A stretch of 64,000 bases of DNA from CAVQSS01 sp963746605 (GCA_963746605.1 CAVVCH010000006.1:4370-68369), one strand, 5' to 3'; positions 10,199 to 19,522 are shown, counted from the first letter of the stretch. Translations and numbers: made by a program. Notes: generated from the letters alone by a model not told the origin.

Positions 10199-11567
10199 AG
10201 AATAAAAAAATCCTGATCATTGACGATGAACGGTCGCTCCTGGAGTCCCTGGAGATGTTCCTTACCGAGAAAGGATACGCCGTGGCCTGCGCCCAGTCGG
10301 CCGCGGAAGGATTGAAGCTATGCGGGCTCTTTGATCCCCAGGTGATCATCCTGGATATTCGCCTCCCGGATATGGATGGCTTGGATGTGCTGCGACAACT
10401 GATTCGCAGCGGCCGAAAGAATATCATTATTGTGACGGCCTTTCATGACATGGAAATAACCATTAAGGCGGTGAAATACGGGGCCTTCGAATATATTCCT
10501 AAACCCATCGATGTGGAGGAATTGGAAAAGGCCATTGATAAGGCCATCAAGTCCCTCAACACCTCCCCTACCAGCAAAGCGCTCTGGATCGATCCCGCGT
10601 TGGCCTATGTGAAAGGAAAAGTGATCGGTCAGAGCCGAACCATGAAAGAGATTTTCAAAAACATAGGCGTGCTTTCCGAAAACAGGGTCACGGTGCTTAT
10701 AGAAGGAGAGACCGGCACGGGGAAGGAGTTGATTGCCCGGGCTATCCATTATAACAGTCCTGCTCGGGAGCATCCCTTCCGAACGATCGATTGCTCCACC
10801 CTGGTAGGGTCTCTGTTGGAAAGCGAACTTTTCGGCCATGAGAAGGGCGCCTTCACCGGGGCCTCCGGGTCGAAGCGTGGAAAGTTCGAACTCGCCGGTA
10901 AGGGGACCATTTTTCTGGATGAGATCGGTGAAATCCCTATTGAGCTTCAGTCGAAGCTGCTGCGGTTTTTACAGGAGAAAGAATTCGAGCGTCTCGGGGG
11001 TGAAAAAAAGATCAAGTCGGATGCCCGGGTGATCGCCGCTACCAACAAAGATCTCCGGCTGATGGTCAGCCAGGGAACTTTCCGGGAAGACCTTTATTAC
11101 CGGCTCAAGGTGGCGGGCCTGCAGGTCCCCCCCTCCGGGAGCGCAAACCGGATATTCCGCTCTTGGTGGAATATATCCTGCGAAAAATCAACCATGAACT
11201 CGGGAAAGGGATCAGGAAGGTTGAGGAGGCCGCCCTGAGGAAGATGATGGCCTACGATTGGCGAGGTAATGTCCGGGAACTGACAAACATCCTGACCCAC
11301 GTGGCGATCAATACCCAGGGAGAAATAATCCTTGAAGAACCTGTTGAAGCCTTGCTCGGCCGGAGCGTGCCGCTTGATCTCCATCTCCAAGAGATGATCC
11401 CCAAGGAACAGAGCCTGAAAGATATGGAGAAGGAGTACATTGTCAGGACATTGGAGCGGACGCGTTGGCATTTGGGGAAGACCTGTGCGCTTCTGGGCAT
11501 CTCCCGGCCTACGCTTCGCCACAAGCTGAAGACCTATGGATTGGCGATAGATCCGAAGCCTTGTTAG
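10195..11567 (+). CDS. Sigma-54-dependent response regulator (NtrC family), frameshifted
   Basis: Receiver domain at residues 1-120 (LIIDDERSL, phospho-acceptor Asp in VIILDIRLPDMDG, Lys in YIPKPID). The AAA+ domain has Walker A GETGTGKE, the sigma-54 contact loop GAFTGAS and Walker B IFLDEIGEIP. A Fis-type helix-turn-helix ends the protein (LGKTCALLGISRPTLRHKL). Reading breaks at a C7 run at 11127-11133; one more C restores VPPLRERKPDIPLLVEYIL, the standard arginine-finger segment. Start is GTG 10195, overlapping the kinase stop. Its targets should have sigma-54 promoters; I did not find a convincing -24/-12 site in this window. Confidence 0.88.
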
Positions 11568-11607
11568 TTTTCTTTTGCTGTTACTTGATCTGAAATCGGC
11601 CTCTGTA

Positions 11608-11815
11608 GGCGTTGGGTCTCGACGAAAGGGTTTTCCCATTGCTTTTTGGGTTCTAACCCGGCCCCCATGTTTTCAAATCGACCAGGACGAAGGGCCAGCC
11701 TGAGAGGCATCAAATAGTTCGGGGTATGGGCCTGCTTTGAATAAAGTTTATGCGGTCGGCCCGGATTCGAAGTCCGGAGTACCTTGGGAAAACCCTTTCG
11801 TCGAGACCCAACGCC
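11608..11815. repeat. Element bounded by a perfect 30-bp inverted repeat
   Basis: The 30-nt arm at 11608-11637 (starts GGCGTTGGGTCTCGACG) is exactly the reverse complement of 11786-11815. The intervening 148 nt have no convincing gene. The 514-nt gap 11568-12081 between the regulator and the first Liv operon otherwise holds only AT-rich sequence before a TAAGGAGG ribosome site at the next gene. It could be a MITE-like element or a long hairpin. Confidence 0.7.
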
Positions 11816-12081
11816 CAAACCAGATAGGGGGGAGTACGCACCCAAAAGGCGAAGCGTCGATTTTTTAAGAAGGCCATTGAAAAAAATTTTCATAAATTGT
11901 AAAATCAGTTCAAGTCGATCGAGCGTTGGGCTACCCGGCTTTTTTCTCAACTCCCTGCAATAGCATCAAATCTTTTTTTTGGGACCCCTGGCAGACCTCT
12001 TGCAGGAGTAGGATAGGCATGGAGTAGCTCCCTCGTAGGTCTTACGATAGCAACCGATATCCAACATAAGTAAGGAGGAGC

Positions 12082-13485
12082 ATGATGAAGGCAAAATGTT
12101 TGGTTCCCTGGGTCCTGGTCTGTTTTGTCAGCCTAACCTTTTTCGCCGGCGCATCGACCCTGGCTGCTGAAAAGCCCATCGTCATCGGGGCCCCGCTGGC
12201 CACGGGCTTTCTCTACGGCTGGGACGCGGAGCGAGGGATTCGCCTGGCCGTGGAGGAGATTAACGCCAAGGGCGGGGTGAACGTGGCGGGGGCCAAGCGG
12301 CCCTTTGAAGTGTCGGTGATGGATACCCGCGATCTGGAACCCGGGGTGCCGGTGAGCGACGCCCTCCTGACCGTGGAAAAACTTATCCTCGAGAAAAAGG
12401 CCGATTTCATTATCGGGGGCCCGGTCCGTTCGGAAGCGGCTCTGGCCGCTATGGACCTGCTGTCCAAATACAAGAAGGTTTCCATCCTGACCACCGGGGC
12501 CCTGACCCCGGCCTACCACGCCCGGGTGGCGGAAAATTACGATAAATTCAAATATTGTTTCCGCATCAGCGGGGAAGCCAAATGGATGGTGACCGGAGAG
12601 ATCATCCCCAGCCTGGAAGAGATCGGCAAAAAATTTAGCCTGAATAAGTTATTTATCATGGTCCAGGATGTGGCTCACGCGCGGGCCGGCGGGGAACTGA
12701 TTGCCAAGATCATGAGCGGTAAGGGCTGGACCGTATTGGGTAAACCGGAAATCTATCCCACCGGGACCACGGATTTCTCCATGGGCTTGCTGAAGGCCAA
12801 GAGAGAGGGGGCCCAGGTCATATTGATCTGGATGGACATGCCCGAAAGCTCCATTCTGCTGAAACAATGGTATGACCTCAAAGTCCCGGCTCTGCCTTTC
12901 GGTTCCATTATTGCCGCCGCCGAACAACCCGGCTTCTGGAAAGCTACCGAGGGTAAGGGCGAATTCTGTCTGGCCAATGTGGTCAATGCCGGGAACGCCG
13001 CTTCTAATGCCACCCCTTGGACCATGAAATTTTATGACGCCTACACCAAGCGCTGGAAGATCGAACCCGAGGGTTACGGCGCCTCGAGCAGCTACATGGC
13101 CGTCTATACGCTTAAAGACGCCATTGAGCGGGCCGGCACCTTGGACGCCGACGCCGTGGTGGCGGCCATGGCCAAGACCGACCTCATGGGGGTTTACGGG
13201 CGAATCCGCTTCGATCCCAAGACCCATCAGGTCATCCCCAGCCTGGATCCCAAGGAGGGGGCCGTGGGCACCATCTTCCAATGGCAGAAAGGGAAAAGGG
13301 TCGTGGTGTTTCCGACCTCCATCGCCACCGGACAGATTCTGCTGCCGCCCTGGATGAAGAAAGTAAGGAAATACAAATTCGAAACCCGAAGCACGAAATC
13401 CGAAACAAATTCAAATGACCGAAATTTTAGAATTCGAGTTTGTTTCGAATTTCGAAATTTGAATTTCGAATTTAACTTGCCATAA
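12082..13485 (+). CDS. Branched-chain-type ABC transporter substrate-binding protein, C-terminus extended by a repeat
   Basis: A periplasmic Leu/Ile/Val-type (Peripla_BP_6) binding protein with a signal peptide (LVCFVSLTFFAGASTLAAE). It starts its mature fold with KPIVIGAPLATGFLYGWDAE and carries the family pattern GIRLAVEEINAKGG. TAAGGAGG lies 5-6 nt before ATG 12082. The fold ends around TGQILLPPWMKK; the last 25 or so residues are translated from a repeat at 13361-13480 and are probably not native. It heads an operon with LivHMGF and an acyl-CoA ligase, so the ligand is likely an organic acid or aromatic compound rather than an amino acid; that is inference. Confidence 0.85.
   Translation: MMKAKCLVPWVLVCFVSLTFFAGASTLAAEKPIVIGAPLATGFLYGWDAERGIRLAVEEINAKGGVNVAGAKRPFEVSVMDTRDLEPGVPVSDALLTVEKLILEKKADFIIGGPVRSEAALAAMDLLSKYKKVSILTTGALTPAYHARVAENYDKFKYCFRISGEAKWMVTGEIIPSLEEIGKKFSLNKLFIMVQDVAHARAGGELIAKIMSGKGWTVLGKPEIYPTGTTDFSMGLLKAKREGAQVILIWMDMPESSILLKQWYDLKVPALPFGSIIAAAEQPGFWKATEGKGEFCLANVVNAGNAASNATPWTMKFYDAYTKRWKIEPEGYGASSSYMAVYTLKDAIERAGTLDADAVVAAMAKTDLMGVYGRIRFDPKTHQVIPSLDPKEGAVGTIFQWQKGKRVVVFPTSIATGQILLPPWMKKVRKYKFETRSTKSETNSNDRNFRIRVCFEFRNLNFEFNLP
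13361..13480. repeat. AT-rich TTCGAAA-type inverted repeat inside the 3' end of a CDS
   Basis: Repeated units of TTCGAAA / AAATTTCGAA with partial inverted symmetry (CGAAACAAATTC versus GAGTTTGTTTCG). Such elements are usually intergenic; here it lies in frame at the end of the binding-protein gene and supplies its last residues and stop codon. Confidence 0.55.
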
Positions 13486-13490
13486 GTTTT

Positions 13491-13591
13491 GTAGGGGAGG
13501 GGTTCATCCCCTCCCGAGCTTGGGAATCAAGGATTCAGCTTTCTTGTCGTCGGTTCGGTGGGGTGCGGGAGGGGATGAACCCCTCCCCTAC
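13491..13591. repeat. Dispersed inverted-repeat element, copy 2
   Basis: A perfect 26-nt inverted repeat (left arm 13491-13516 beginning GTAGGGGAGGGGTTCATC; right arm 13566-13591) encloses 49 nt. It shares its end sequence with the element at 4304-4406. It lies between the binding protein and livH, which may separate or attenuate the operon. Confidence 0.7.
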
Positions 13592-13672
13592 ATCAAAAGC
13601 CACACCCGCTGATTCATCCATAATGTTATTAAAGATTATTCTCATAACTTTATTGTTTACCTAAACACTGAA

Positions 13673-14539
13673 ATGGAAATCCTAATTTACGGTACGGTCA
13701 ACAGCGTTTCCCTGGCCTTGATGGCCCTGGGGTTTACTCTGGTCTATGGGATCAGCGGTCTGCCCAATTTTGCCCACGGGGCCCTTTATGTGATCACCGG
13801 GTTTATCGTTTGGACCCTGATGCGCACCTTGGGCCTGCCGTACCTCTGGGCCATTCCCCTGGCCTTAATCGCCATCGGACTGATCGGGGCCGCTATCTAT
13901 TATTTTATTCTGATTCGCGTCCGGGGCATGGCCACCTCGGAGATTATCGCCTCCTATGCTATTGGGTTGGCCATTCTGGAGGGCCTGCGCTGGGGGGGAT
14001 TCAAGGGCCTGACCTATACCCTGCCGGTCTTCATCGAGGGAACCTGGGAAGTGGGCGGGGTGATGGTCGACTACCAGCGGCTCCTGGTGGTCGGGATCGG
14101 GGTGGTGGTCATGGCCCTGCTTTGGCTGTTTACCCATTTCAACCGCATCGGCTTGGCCCTGCGGGGTATGGCCCAGGATGAACGGGCGGCCATGATGCTG
14201 GGCATCGACTCCGACCGCATGGCCGTGGTGGCCATGGGCATGGGTTCCATGCTGGCCGGTTTGGCGGCCATCGCCCTGCTGCCTCTGGGCAACATCGTGG
14301 TGGAAGCCGGTTACAATGTGCTGATTATGGCCATTGCCGTCTGTATCGTCGGCGGACTGGGCAGTTGGGTGGGGGCGGTGCTGGCGGCCTTTGTCATCGG
14401 CTTCGCCCAGATCTTGACCGTGGTTTATGTCGAGTCCCATTTTCAAATCGTGGTGGCCCTGCTGGCCATCATCGTTACCTTGATTCTTAAACCATCCGGT
14501 CTTTTCGGCCGCCAAAAAGAATTGGAAGAGAGGGTCTAA
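13673..14539 (+). CDS. livH: Branched-chain-type ABC transporter permease LivH (system 1)
   Basis: A 288-residue inner-membrane permease with about eight helices. It has the family N-terminus (NSVSLALMALGFTLVYGISG), the GLPNFAHGALYVITGF-like segment and the C-terminal EAA-type loop GLALRGMAQDERAAMMLGID that contacts the ATPase. It ends 2 nt before livM, so the two are translationally close. No strong ribosome site precedes the ATG. Substrate follows from the operon: probably an organic acid activated by the downstream ligase. Confidence 0.9.
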   Translation: MEILIYGTVNSVSLALMALGFTLVYGISGLPNFAHGALYVITGFIVWTLMRTLGLPYLWAIPLALIAIGLIGAAIYYFILIRVRGMATSEIIASYAIGLAILEGLRWGGFKGLTYTLPVFIEGTWEVGGVMVDYQRLLVVGIGVVVMALLWLFTHFNRIGLALRGMAQDERAAMMLGIDSDRMAVVAMGMGSMLAGLAAIALLPLGNIVVEAGYNVLIMAIAVCIVGGLGSWVGAVLAAFVIGFAQILTVVYVESHFQIVVALLAIIVTLILKPSGLFGRQKELEERV

Positions 14540-14541
14540 CC

Positions 14542-15555
14542 GTGGCCCACGCCTCTGTTCGCCGGGAACGTCTGGATCGTGGAATCAAGGTCCGCACCAG
14601 CGGCATTTATGCCATTACCGGCTGGAAGGAGATCACCTACCTGGTCATCCCCCGGTTGGTGCTGATCGTGGGGCTCCTGCTCCTGCCCCTGGTCGTCACC
14701 AACCCCTATTGGCAGCGGGTAATCTCCATTGTCGCTATTTACGCCCTGCTGGCCCTCAGTTTCGATTTTCTGACCCATTTCGTCGGCCTGGTTTCTTTGG
14801 GTGGGGCTTTTTTTGTCGGCGTGGGCGGTTATCTGGCAGCCCTCTTGAATACCCAGTTCGGTCTCTCCCCGCTCTTTTCCATCCCCCTGGCCACCATCGG
14901 CGGGGCCGTTTTCTGCACCCTGCTGATCATACCCTGCCTGCCGCTCCGAGGGGTTTACTTCTCCATCGTAACGCTGATGTATCCCCTGTTGGCGGCCCGC
15001 ATCATCGAGGCCTTGAATATCTTCGGTGGCACGGACGGGATCCTGGGCGTCGCCGGTTTTCCCAACCGCTGGGTGGAACAATATTCTCTGATTGTGATTA
15101 TCCTGCTGGCCCTATTCGGGTTGCGCCGCTTCGTCAACATGGATATCGGCTTGGTCTTCCGGGCCGTCAAGGACAACGACCAGGCGGTCAAGGCCTCCGG
15201 TCTGAGCATCACTTTCTATAAGACCATGGCGGTCTTCATCTCCTCGGGGTTGGCCTGCCTGGCCGGGGCCTATCTGGTCCATATCTACATGTGGGCCGGC
15301 ATCTCCACCCTGGCCCTGGACTTCTCCATCATCCCCATCGCCGCGACCGTCATCGGGGGCGGCGGGACTCTGGTCGGGCCGGTCCTCGGGGCCCTGATCC
15401 TGGTCCCCATCTCCGAACTGCTGCGGGCCTTCGGCACCTTGCGCATCGTCTTCTATTCTCTGATCCTGATGGCCTTTATCGTCTTTCGCAGCGAAGGGAT
15501 CATGGTCTACGGCCAACGCAAATACCATCAGTTTGAAAAATGGATCAAGGTATGA
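14542..15555 (+). CDS. livM: Branched-chain-type ABC transporter permease LivM (system 1)
   Basis: The second permease, 337 residues. It has several helices, the LLALSFDFLTHFVGLVSLGG segment typical of LivM, and the EAA loop DIGLVFRAVKDNDQAVKASG. GTG at 14542 follows the livH stop by 2 nt. The first 30 residues before the first helix are charged and cytoplasmic. Its stop overlaps the livG ATG (ATGA). It pairs with LivH to form the channel. Confidence 0.9.
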   Translation: MAHASVRRERLDRGIKVRTSGIYAITGWKEITYLVIPRLVLIVGLLLLPLVVTNPYWQRVISIVAIYALLALSFDFLTHFVGLVSLGGAFFVGVGGYLAALLNTQFGLSPLFSIPLATIGGAVFCTLLIIPCLPLRGVYFSIVTLMYPLLAARIIEALNIFGGTDGILGVAGFPNRWVEQYSLIVIILLALFGLRRFVNMDIGLVFRAVKDNDQAVKASGLSITFYKTMAVFISSGLACLAGAYLVHIYMWAGISTLALDFSIIPIAATVIGGGGTLVGPVLGALILVPISELLRAFGTLRIVFYSLILMAFIVFRSEGIMVYGQRKYHQFEKWIKV

Positions 15556-16331
15556 GTGTGGAACCCTTGCTGGAAGTCCGAGATATCAGTAAAGCCTTCG
15601 GGGGCATTCAGGCCCTGTCCGGGGTCAGCTTCCAGGTCTTTCCCGGGGACATCTTCGGTATCATCGGACCGAACGGTTCGGGCAAGACCACCCTGGTGAA
15701 CAGCATCACCGGATTTGTCCGGGTCAACTCCGGCCACGTTCTTTTCAAGGGACGGGATATTACCAACCGCCCGCCCCATAAAATCGCCGACCTGGGGGTT
15801 ACCCGGACCTTTCAGATCATGCGACCCTATTACAGCCTGCCCGCCTATAAGAATTTGATCATTCCCTTGTTCTCTCCCCGGGCCCGGCGCACCGGCGGCT
15901 GGCGGGGGGGAGGTAAACTGGGGGACCGCGACACGGTGGGGATCGATATCCTGGAGGAGATCGGTTTCGAGCGTGATTCCCAAGTCCCCTATAAAATGGC
16001 CTCGACCCTGCCGACCGGATATTTAAAAAGGCTGGAATTGGCCCGCTGCCTAGCCTTGCGACCGGAATTGATCCTCTGCGATGAGGTCTTTTCCGGACTG
16101 AGCATGAGCGAGATCGCCAGTATGATCCCCCTGCTGGAACGACTGCAAATGGAGGGGATCACCCTGATCATGATAGAACACCGTTTAAAGGAGCTCTTTC
16201 GGGTGGCCAACCGGGTCATGGTTTTGAATTTCGGCCAGAAATTATCCGAAGGCCTGCCGGAGGTGGTGATGGCCGATGAGAAAGTGAAGGAGGCCTATCT
16301 CGGTTCGGAGGATCTGTCCGATTATGTTTGA
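15552..16331 (+). CDS. livG: Branched-chain-type ABC transporter ATP-binding protein LivG (system 1)
   Basis: ATPase subunit with Walker A GPNGSGKTT, Walker B LILCDEVFSGLS, and the switch His in LIMIEHRLKELFR. The usual LivG signature is replaced by LPTGYLKRLELAR, so the canonical LSGGQ-like Gln is absent; LivG proteins often deviate here. Start is taken at 15552 (ATGA overlap with livM) rather than the in-frame ATG at 15540. It overlaps livF by 8 nt. Confidence 0.9.
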   Translation: MSVEPLLEVRDISKAFGGIQALSGVSFQVFPGDIFGIIGPNGSGKTTLVNSITGFVRVNSGHVLFKGRDITNRPPHKIADLGVTRTFQIMRPYYSLPAYKNLIIPLFSPRARRTGGWRGGGKLGDRDTVGIDILEEIGFERDSQVPYKMASTLPTGYLKRLELARCLALRPELILCDEVFSGLSMSEIASMIPLLERLQMEGITLIMIEHRLKELFRVANRVMVLNFGQKLSEGLPEVVMADEKVKEAYLGSEDLSDYV

Positions 16332-17070
16332 AGCCCGGGAGTTGATGGTTTTTTATGAAAATATGCTGGCCCTGAACAACGTGGGCTTGAAGTGCGGTCC
16401 GGATCAGATCGTCGGCCTTTTCGGCGCCAACAGCGCCGGGAAATCGACGCTGATGTACGTAATCTCCGGCATCATTCTGGATATTAAACGAAAAGAGGAG
16501 ATGGCCGGAGGCGAGCGGATCACGGTCTTAGGACAGGTGACCTTCCAGGGGCGGGACCTGATGGATCTTAAACCCAGCCGGCGGGCCCGGGAGGGGATCA
16601 TCCTCTGCCCGGAACGGCGCCGGATCTTTCCGGAAAGCACGGTTCTGGAGAACTTAGCCATCGGCGGTTACCTGGCTTCCACCCGGCAAAAAAAGGAAAC
16701 CCTGGATTACGTTTTTAAGATTTTCCCGGCCTTGGTGCCGTTGAAGAACCGGGAAGGCGGCTTTTTAAGCGGCGGCGAGCAGCAGATGCTGGCCATCGGT
16801 CGTGCGCTCATGGCGCAACCCAAAATTCTTTTGCTGGATGAACCGCTCATGGGCTTGAGTCCGCTGGTCCAGGCCATGCTGGTTCGGTCGATCCGGGAGA
16901 TTCGAAACGAAAGGGGAATCGCCATTATAGTCGCCGAACAGTATGCCCGCCCGCTTTTGCCCATTATCGATTATGCCTATATTCTGGAAAACGGGGCGGC
17001 CGTGATGGAAGGCTCCCGCCAGGAACTAATGGACAATCCCGACGTGCGCTCCGCCTATTTCGGGGTTTAA
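16324..17070 (+). CDS. livF: Branched-chain-type ABC transporter ATP-binding protein LivF (system 1)
   Basis: The second ATPase. Walker A reads GANSAGKST (Ser in place of the usual Gly), the signature is LSGGEQQML, Walker B is ILLLDEPLMGLSP and the switch is IIVAEQYARPL. It forms the heterodimer with LivG that powers import. The gene overlaps livG and ends 136 nt before the acyl-CoA ligase, with a repeat element between. Confidence 0.9.
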   Translation: MFEARELMVFYENMLALNNVGLKCGPDQIVGLFGANSAGKSTLMYVISGIILDIKRKEEMAGGERITVLGQVTFQGRDLMDLKPSRRAREGIILCPERRRIFPESTVLENLAIGGYLASTRQKKETLDYVFKIFPALVPLKNREGGFLSGGEQQMLAIGRALMAQPKILLLDEPLMGLSPLVQAMLVRSIREIRNERGIAIIVAEQYARPLLPIIDYAYILENGAAVMEGSRQELMDNPDVRSAYFGV

Positions 17071-17084
17071 GCCGGTGCGGTTAA

Positions 17085-17190
17085 TAGAATGAACATCGAA
17101 CATCGAACTCCAACATCGAATGTTCAATGGCGCTTTGTTTTTCATTCGAGGTTGGGCGTTCGATGTTCGATGTTCGACGTTCATTTAGTT
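17085..17190. repeat. ATCGAACATCGAAC-type inverted repeat, full copy
   Basis: Left part ATGAACATCGAACATCGAAC and right part GTTCGATGTTCGATG form an imperfect inverted repeat bounded by TTAA. A half copy in the opposite orientation lies at 34208-34270. Confidence 0.65.
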
Positions 17191-17206
17191 AATAGGGCTG
17201 TTTACC

Positions 17207-18865
17207 ATGCATTCCCGATCTTATTTGAATGAAACGGTCATTGCTCGATTTGAGGCCATGGCCGAAAAATATCCCCGGAACACGGCCGTGGTTTTTCTGG
17301 GGGAGAAGTTCTCCTATCGGGAACTGAACCTGTTGGCCCGACGCTTTGCCGCCGGATTATCCCACCTGGGCGTTAAACCGGGAGATCGGGTGGCCATTTA
17401 TATTTCCAATTGCATCCAATGGGTGGTGGCCTTTTTGGGGATTCAGAAAATCGGGGCGGTGGTCATGCCGATTTCCCCCATCTACACCTCTCATGAGATC
17501 GAATATATGATCAAGGATGCCGGGGCCGAGACGATCATCTGCCATGACACCAATTTCGGCTACGTGAAGGAAATCCTGGCCCGCACGCCTTTAAAACGGG
17601 TGATCGTCACCAATCTGGCGGAACTCCTGCCGTTCTGGAAGCGGGCCATCGGCACCCTGTTCGACAAGATCCCCGGAGGCAAGGTCGAAGGGGGGCAGGG
17701 GATTTTCTCATTCCGGGATTTGCTGAAAATATCCTCCGACCCACCTCCCGTAAAAATCGATCCTGCTCATGATCTGGCGTACATTTTATATACGGGTGGA
17801 ACCACCGGTTTTCCCAAGGGTGTCCCGGGAAACCATCAGGGGATGACTTCCTACATCCAGGATATCATGGAGGATGTAATCCAAGGTTATGTGCGGGAAG
17901 GCGCGGATACTTATATCGCCGTCAACCCTCTCTTTCATATCATGGCTTTGGGCTTTTTTATGGCCGTGGGCCTGAATCAGGGCAATACCACCATCCTGAT
18001 GCCCGTTCCCCAAGTGGACGCCATCCTGGAAGACATCCGACGGTTCCAGGTTCGTTGGTTTTTAGGGGTACCCACCCTCTATCGGATGATCCTGGAAAAC
18101 GACCGTCTGGGACGTTACGACCTAAGGAGTTTAAAATACTGCTTTTGCGGCGGCGATATGCTGCCCGTGGAAGTCTCTCATCGCTGGAAGGAAACCGTCG
18201 GACAGTCCATTTACCAGGTTTATGGTTCCACCGAGGTCGGGCATATCACCTACAGCCGTCTGGACCGCGAACCGGATCCCCAATCCATCGGGACCCCCCT
18301 CCAGTCCAGGCAGTGTCTGGTAGTGGACCCGGAAACCCTGGCGCCGGTCCCAACCGGGGAGGTGGGCGAATTGCTGGTCACTTCCGAGTTTACCCTGAAG
18401 CAATACTGGAATAAACCGGAGGAGACCGCCAAGGCCTACATTCCCCTTAACGGGCAGCCGTATTACCGGATGGGGGATTTTGTCCGCCGGACCGAACAGG
18501 GCGATCTGGTTTATGTGGAACGACTGGCGGACATCATCAAATTTAAAGGCTATCGGGTTTCCGCTTCGGAGATCGAGGCCGTCTTGCAGGATCATCCCAC
18601 GGTCATCGGCGCCTGTGCGGTAGGGATCCCCGACCCCAAGGTAGGGGAACGCATCAAGGCCATCGTGGTCCTGAAAAGCGACGCCAAAGGCGTGGGCGGA
18701 ACCGAGTTGATCAAATGGTGCCGGGAACGGCTGGCGGCCTACAAGATTCCCCAGTACATTGAGTTCCGGGATATGCTCCCCAAATCCAAGGTGGGCAAAC
18801 TCCTGCGCCGTGAAATTCGAGATGAGGAGAAGCGCCGATTGGAAAAGGGGAAGACCAAAACCTAA
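17207..18865 (+). CDS. AMP-dependent acyl-CoA synthetase/ligase
   Basis: A 552-residue ANL-superfamily enzyme that activates a carboxylic acid to its CoA thioester through an acyl-adenylate. Key motifs: phosphate loop YTGGTTGFPKG at about residue 195, VYGSTEVGH (motif A5), YRMGDFVRR (hinge/Asp), IKFKGYRVSASEIE, and the C-terminal catalytic Lys in PKSKVGKLLRREI. Position directly after a Liv-type importer suggests it activates the imported acid. The chain length or aromatic nature of the acid cannot be read from sequence. Length is normal for long-chain or aromatic acid ligases. Confidence 0.88.
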   Translation: MHSRSYLNETVIARFEAMAEKYPRNTAVVFLGEKFSYRELNLLARRFAAGLSHLGVKPGDRVAIYISNCIQWVVAFLGIQKIGAVVMPISPIYTSHEIEYMIKDAGAETIICHDTNFGYVKEILARTPLKRVIVTNLAELLPFWKRAIGTLFDKIPGGKVEGGQGIFSFRDLLKISSDPPPVKIDPAHDLAYILYTGGTTGFPKGVPGNHQGMTSYIQDIMEDVIQGYVREGADTYIAVNPLFHIMALGFFMAVGLNQGNTTILMPVPQVDAILEDIRRFQVRWFLGVPTLYRMILENDRLGRYDLRSLKYCFCGGDMLPVEVSHRWKETVGQSIYQVYGSTEVGHITYSRLDREPDPQSIGTPLQSRQCLVVDPETLAPVPTGEVGELLVTSEFTLKQYWNKPEETAKAYIPLNGQPYYRMGDFVRRTEQGDLVYVERLADIIKFKGYRVSASEIEAVLQDHPTVIGACAVGIPDPKVGERIKAIVVLKSDAKGVGGTELIKWCRERLAAYKIPQYIEFRDMLPKSKVGKLLRREIRDEEKRRLEKGKTKT

Positions 18866-18996
18866 CCATATCCTAAAGGTGGAGTAATCGAGCACTGGAC
18901 GCAATGGTTTTTTGGACCATCACTCCAGTGCTCCATTACTCCATCGCTCCATCAGAACTGCCTTTGTGAGCACCTAACCAAATCGGAGGGAAACCG

Positions 18997-19522
18997 ATGG
19001 GAACCTGCCTGAAAAAGGGGCTGATCCTGGGGTTGCTGGGGGTTGCTTTTTGGAGCCTGACTTCTTTTGGACCATCGCCGGAATTGAGGACCGGCTCGGG
19101 GTGAAAGTTCGGAGGGAATCGCCGTAGCCCTGATGATAAAGGTTTTTGAGGTTTCCAGCGTCTGGGGACAGGGGGTTTCGGCGTCGCCGCCGGTCTACCA
19201 GGGGAGGCTGGTGATTAATTATCCCCTCTTGAATTCCATCCTCCTGGTCCTGTTGCTGATAGCGGTTTTGGGGGCCGTCCGGATCCTGCAACGGCTTTTT
19301 ACGACCAAAATGAGGACCTTCGAAAACCGGATTGCTTATCTGGAATATACGGTGAAGGATCTTTATGCCAGGCAGAAAGAGGACATGGACGGCCTGCTGC
19401 GCCAAATCCATAACCTCCCGGGAAAAGCCAAAACCACCGAATCCAAAAAAGACCTGGAGAAAGATACCACCGTGGGAAAAATTCCGATCCCGCGCGATCC
19501 TAACCCTTCCGTGGAGCAATAG
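18997..19522 (+). CDS. Small membrane-anchored protein with coiled coil, probably frameshifted
   Basis: A GGAGGG site precedes ATG 18997, which encodes a signal-like start (CLKKGLILGLLGVAFWSLTS) but stops after 35 codons. The frame one base over continues as EGIAVALMIKVFEVSSVWGQG, then a membrane helix (LNSILLVLLLIAVLGAV) and a charged region likely to form a coiled coil (MRTFENRIAYLEYTVKDLYA), to 19522. The total length is one base over a multiple of three, consistent with one inserted base near 19095. If the frames are not one gene, the real product is the 129-residue reading from 19133. Family not recognised. Confidence 0.45.

Noticed and set aside
8681..11567. Sigma-54 promoter for the two-component pair or the Liv operon
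   Set aside because: No stretch fits TGGCAC-N5-TTGCW well enough in 7387-7622 or 11568-12081.
11755..11785. T-arm-like GGATTCGAAGTCC suggesting a tRNA
   Set aside because: No acceptor, D or anticodon arms could be folded around it; it lies inside the inverted-repeat element.
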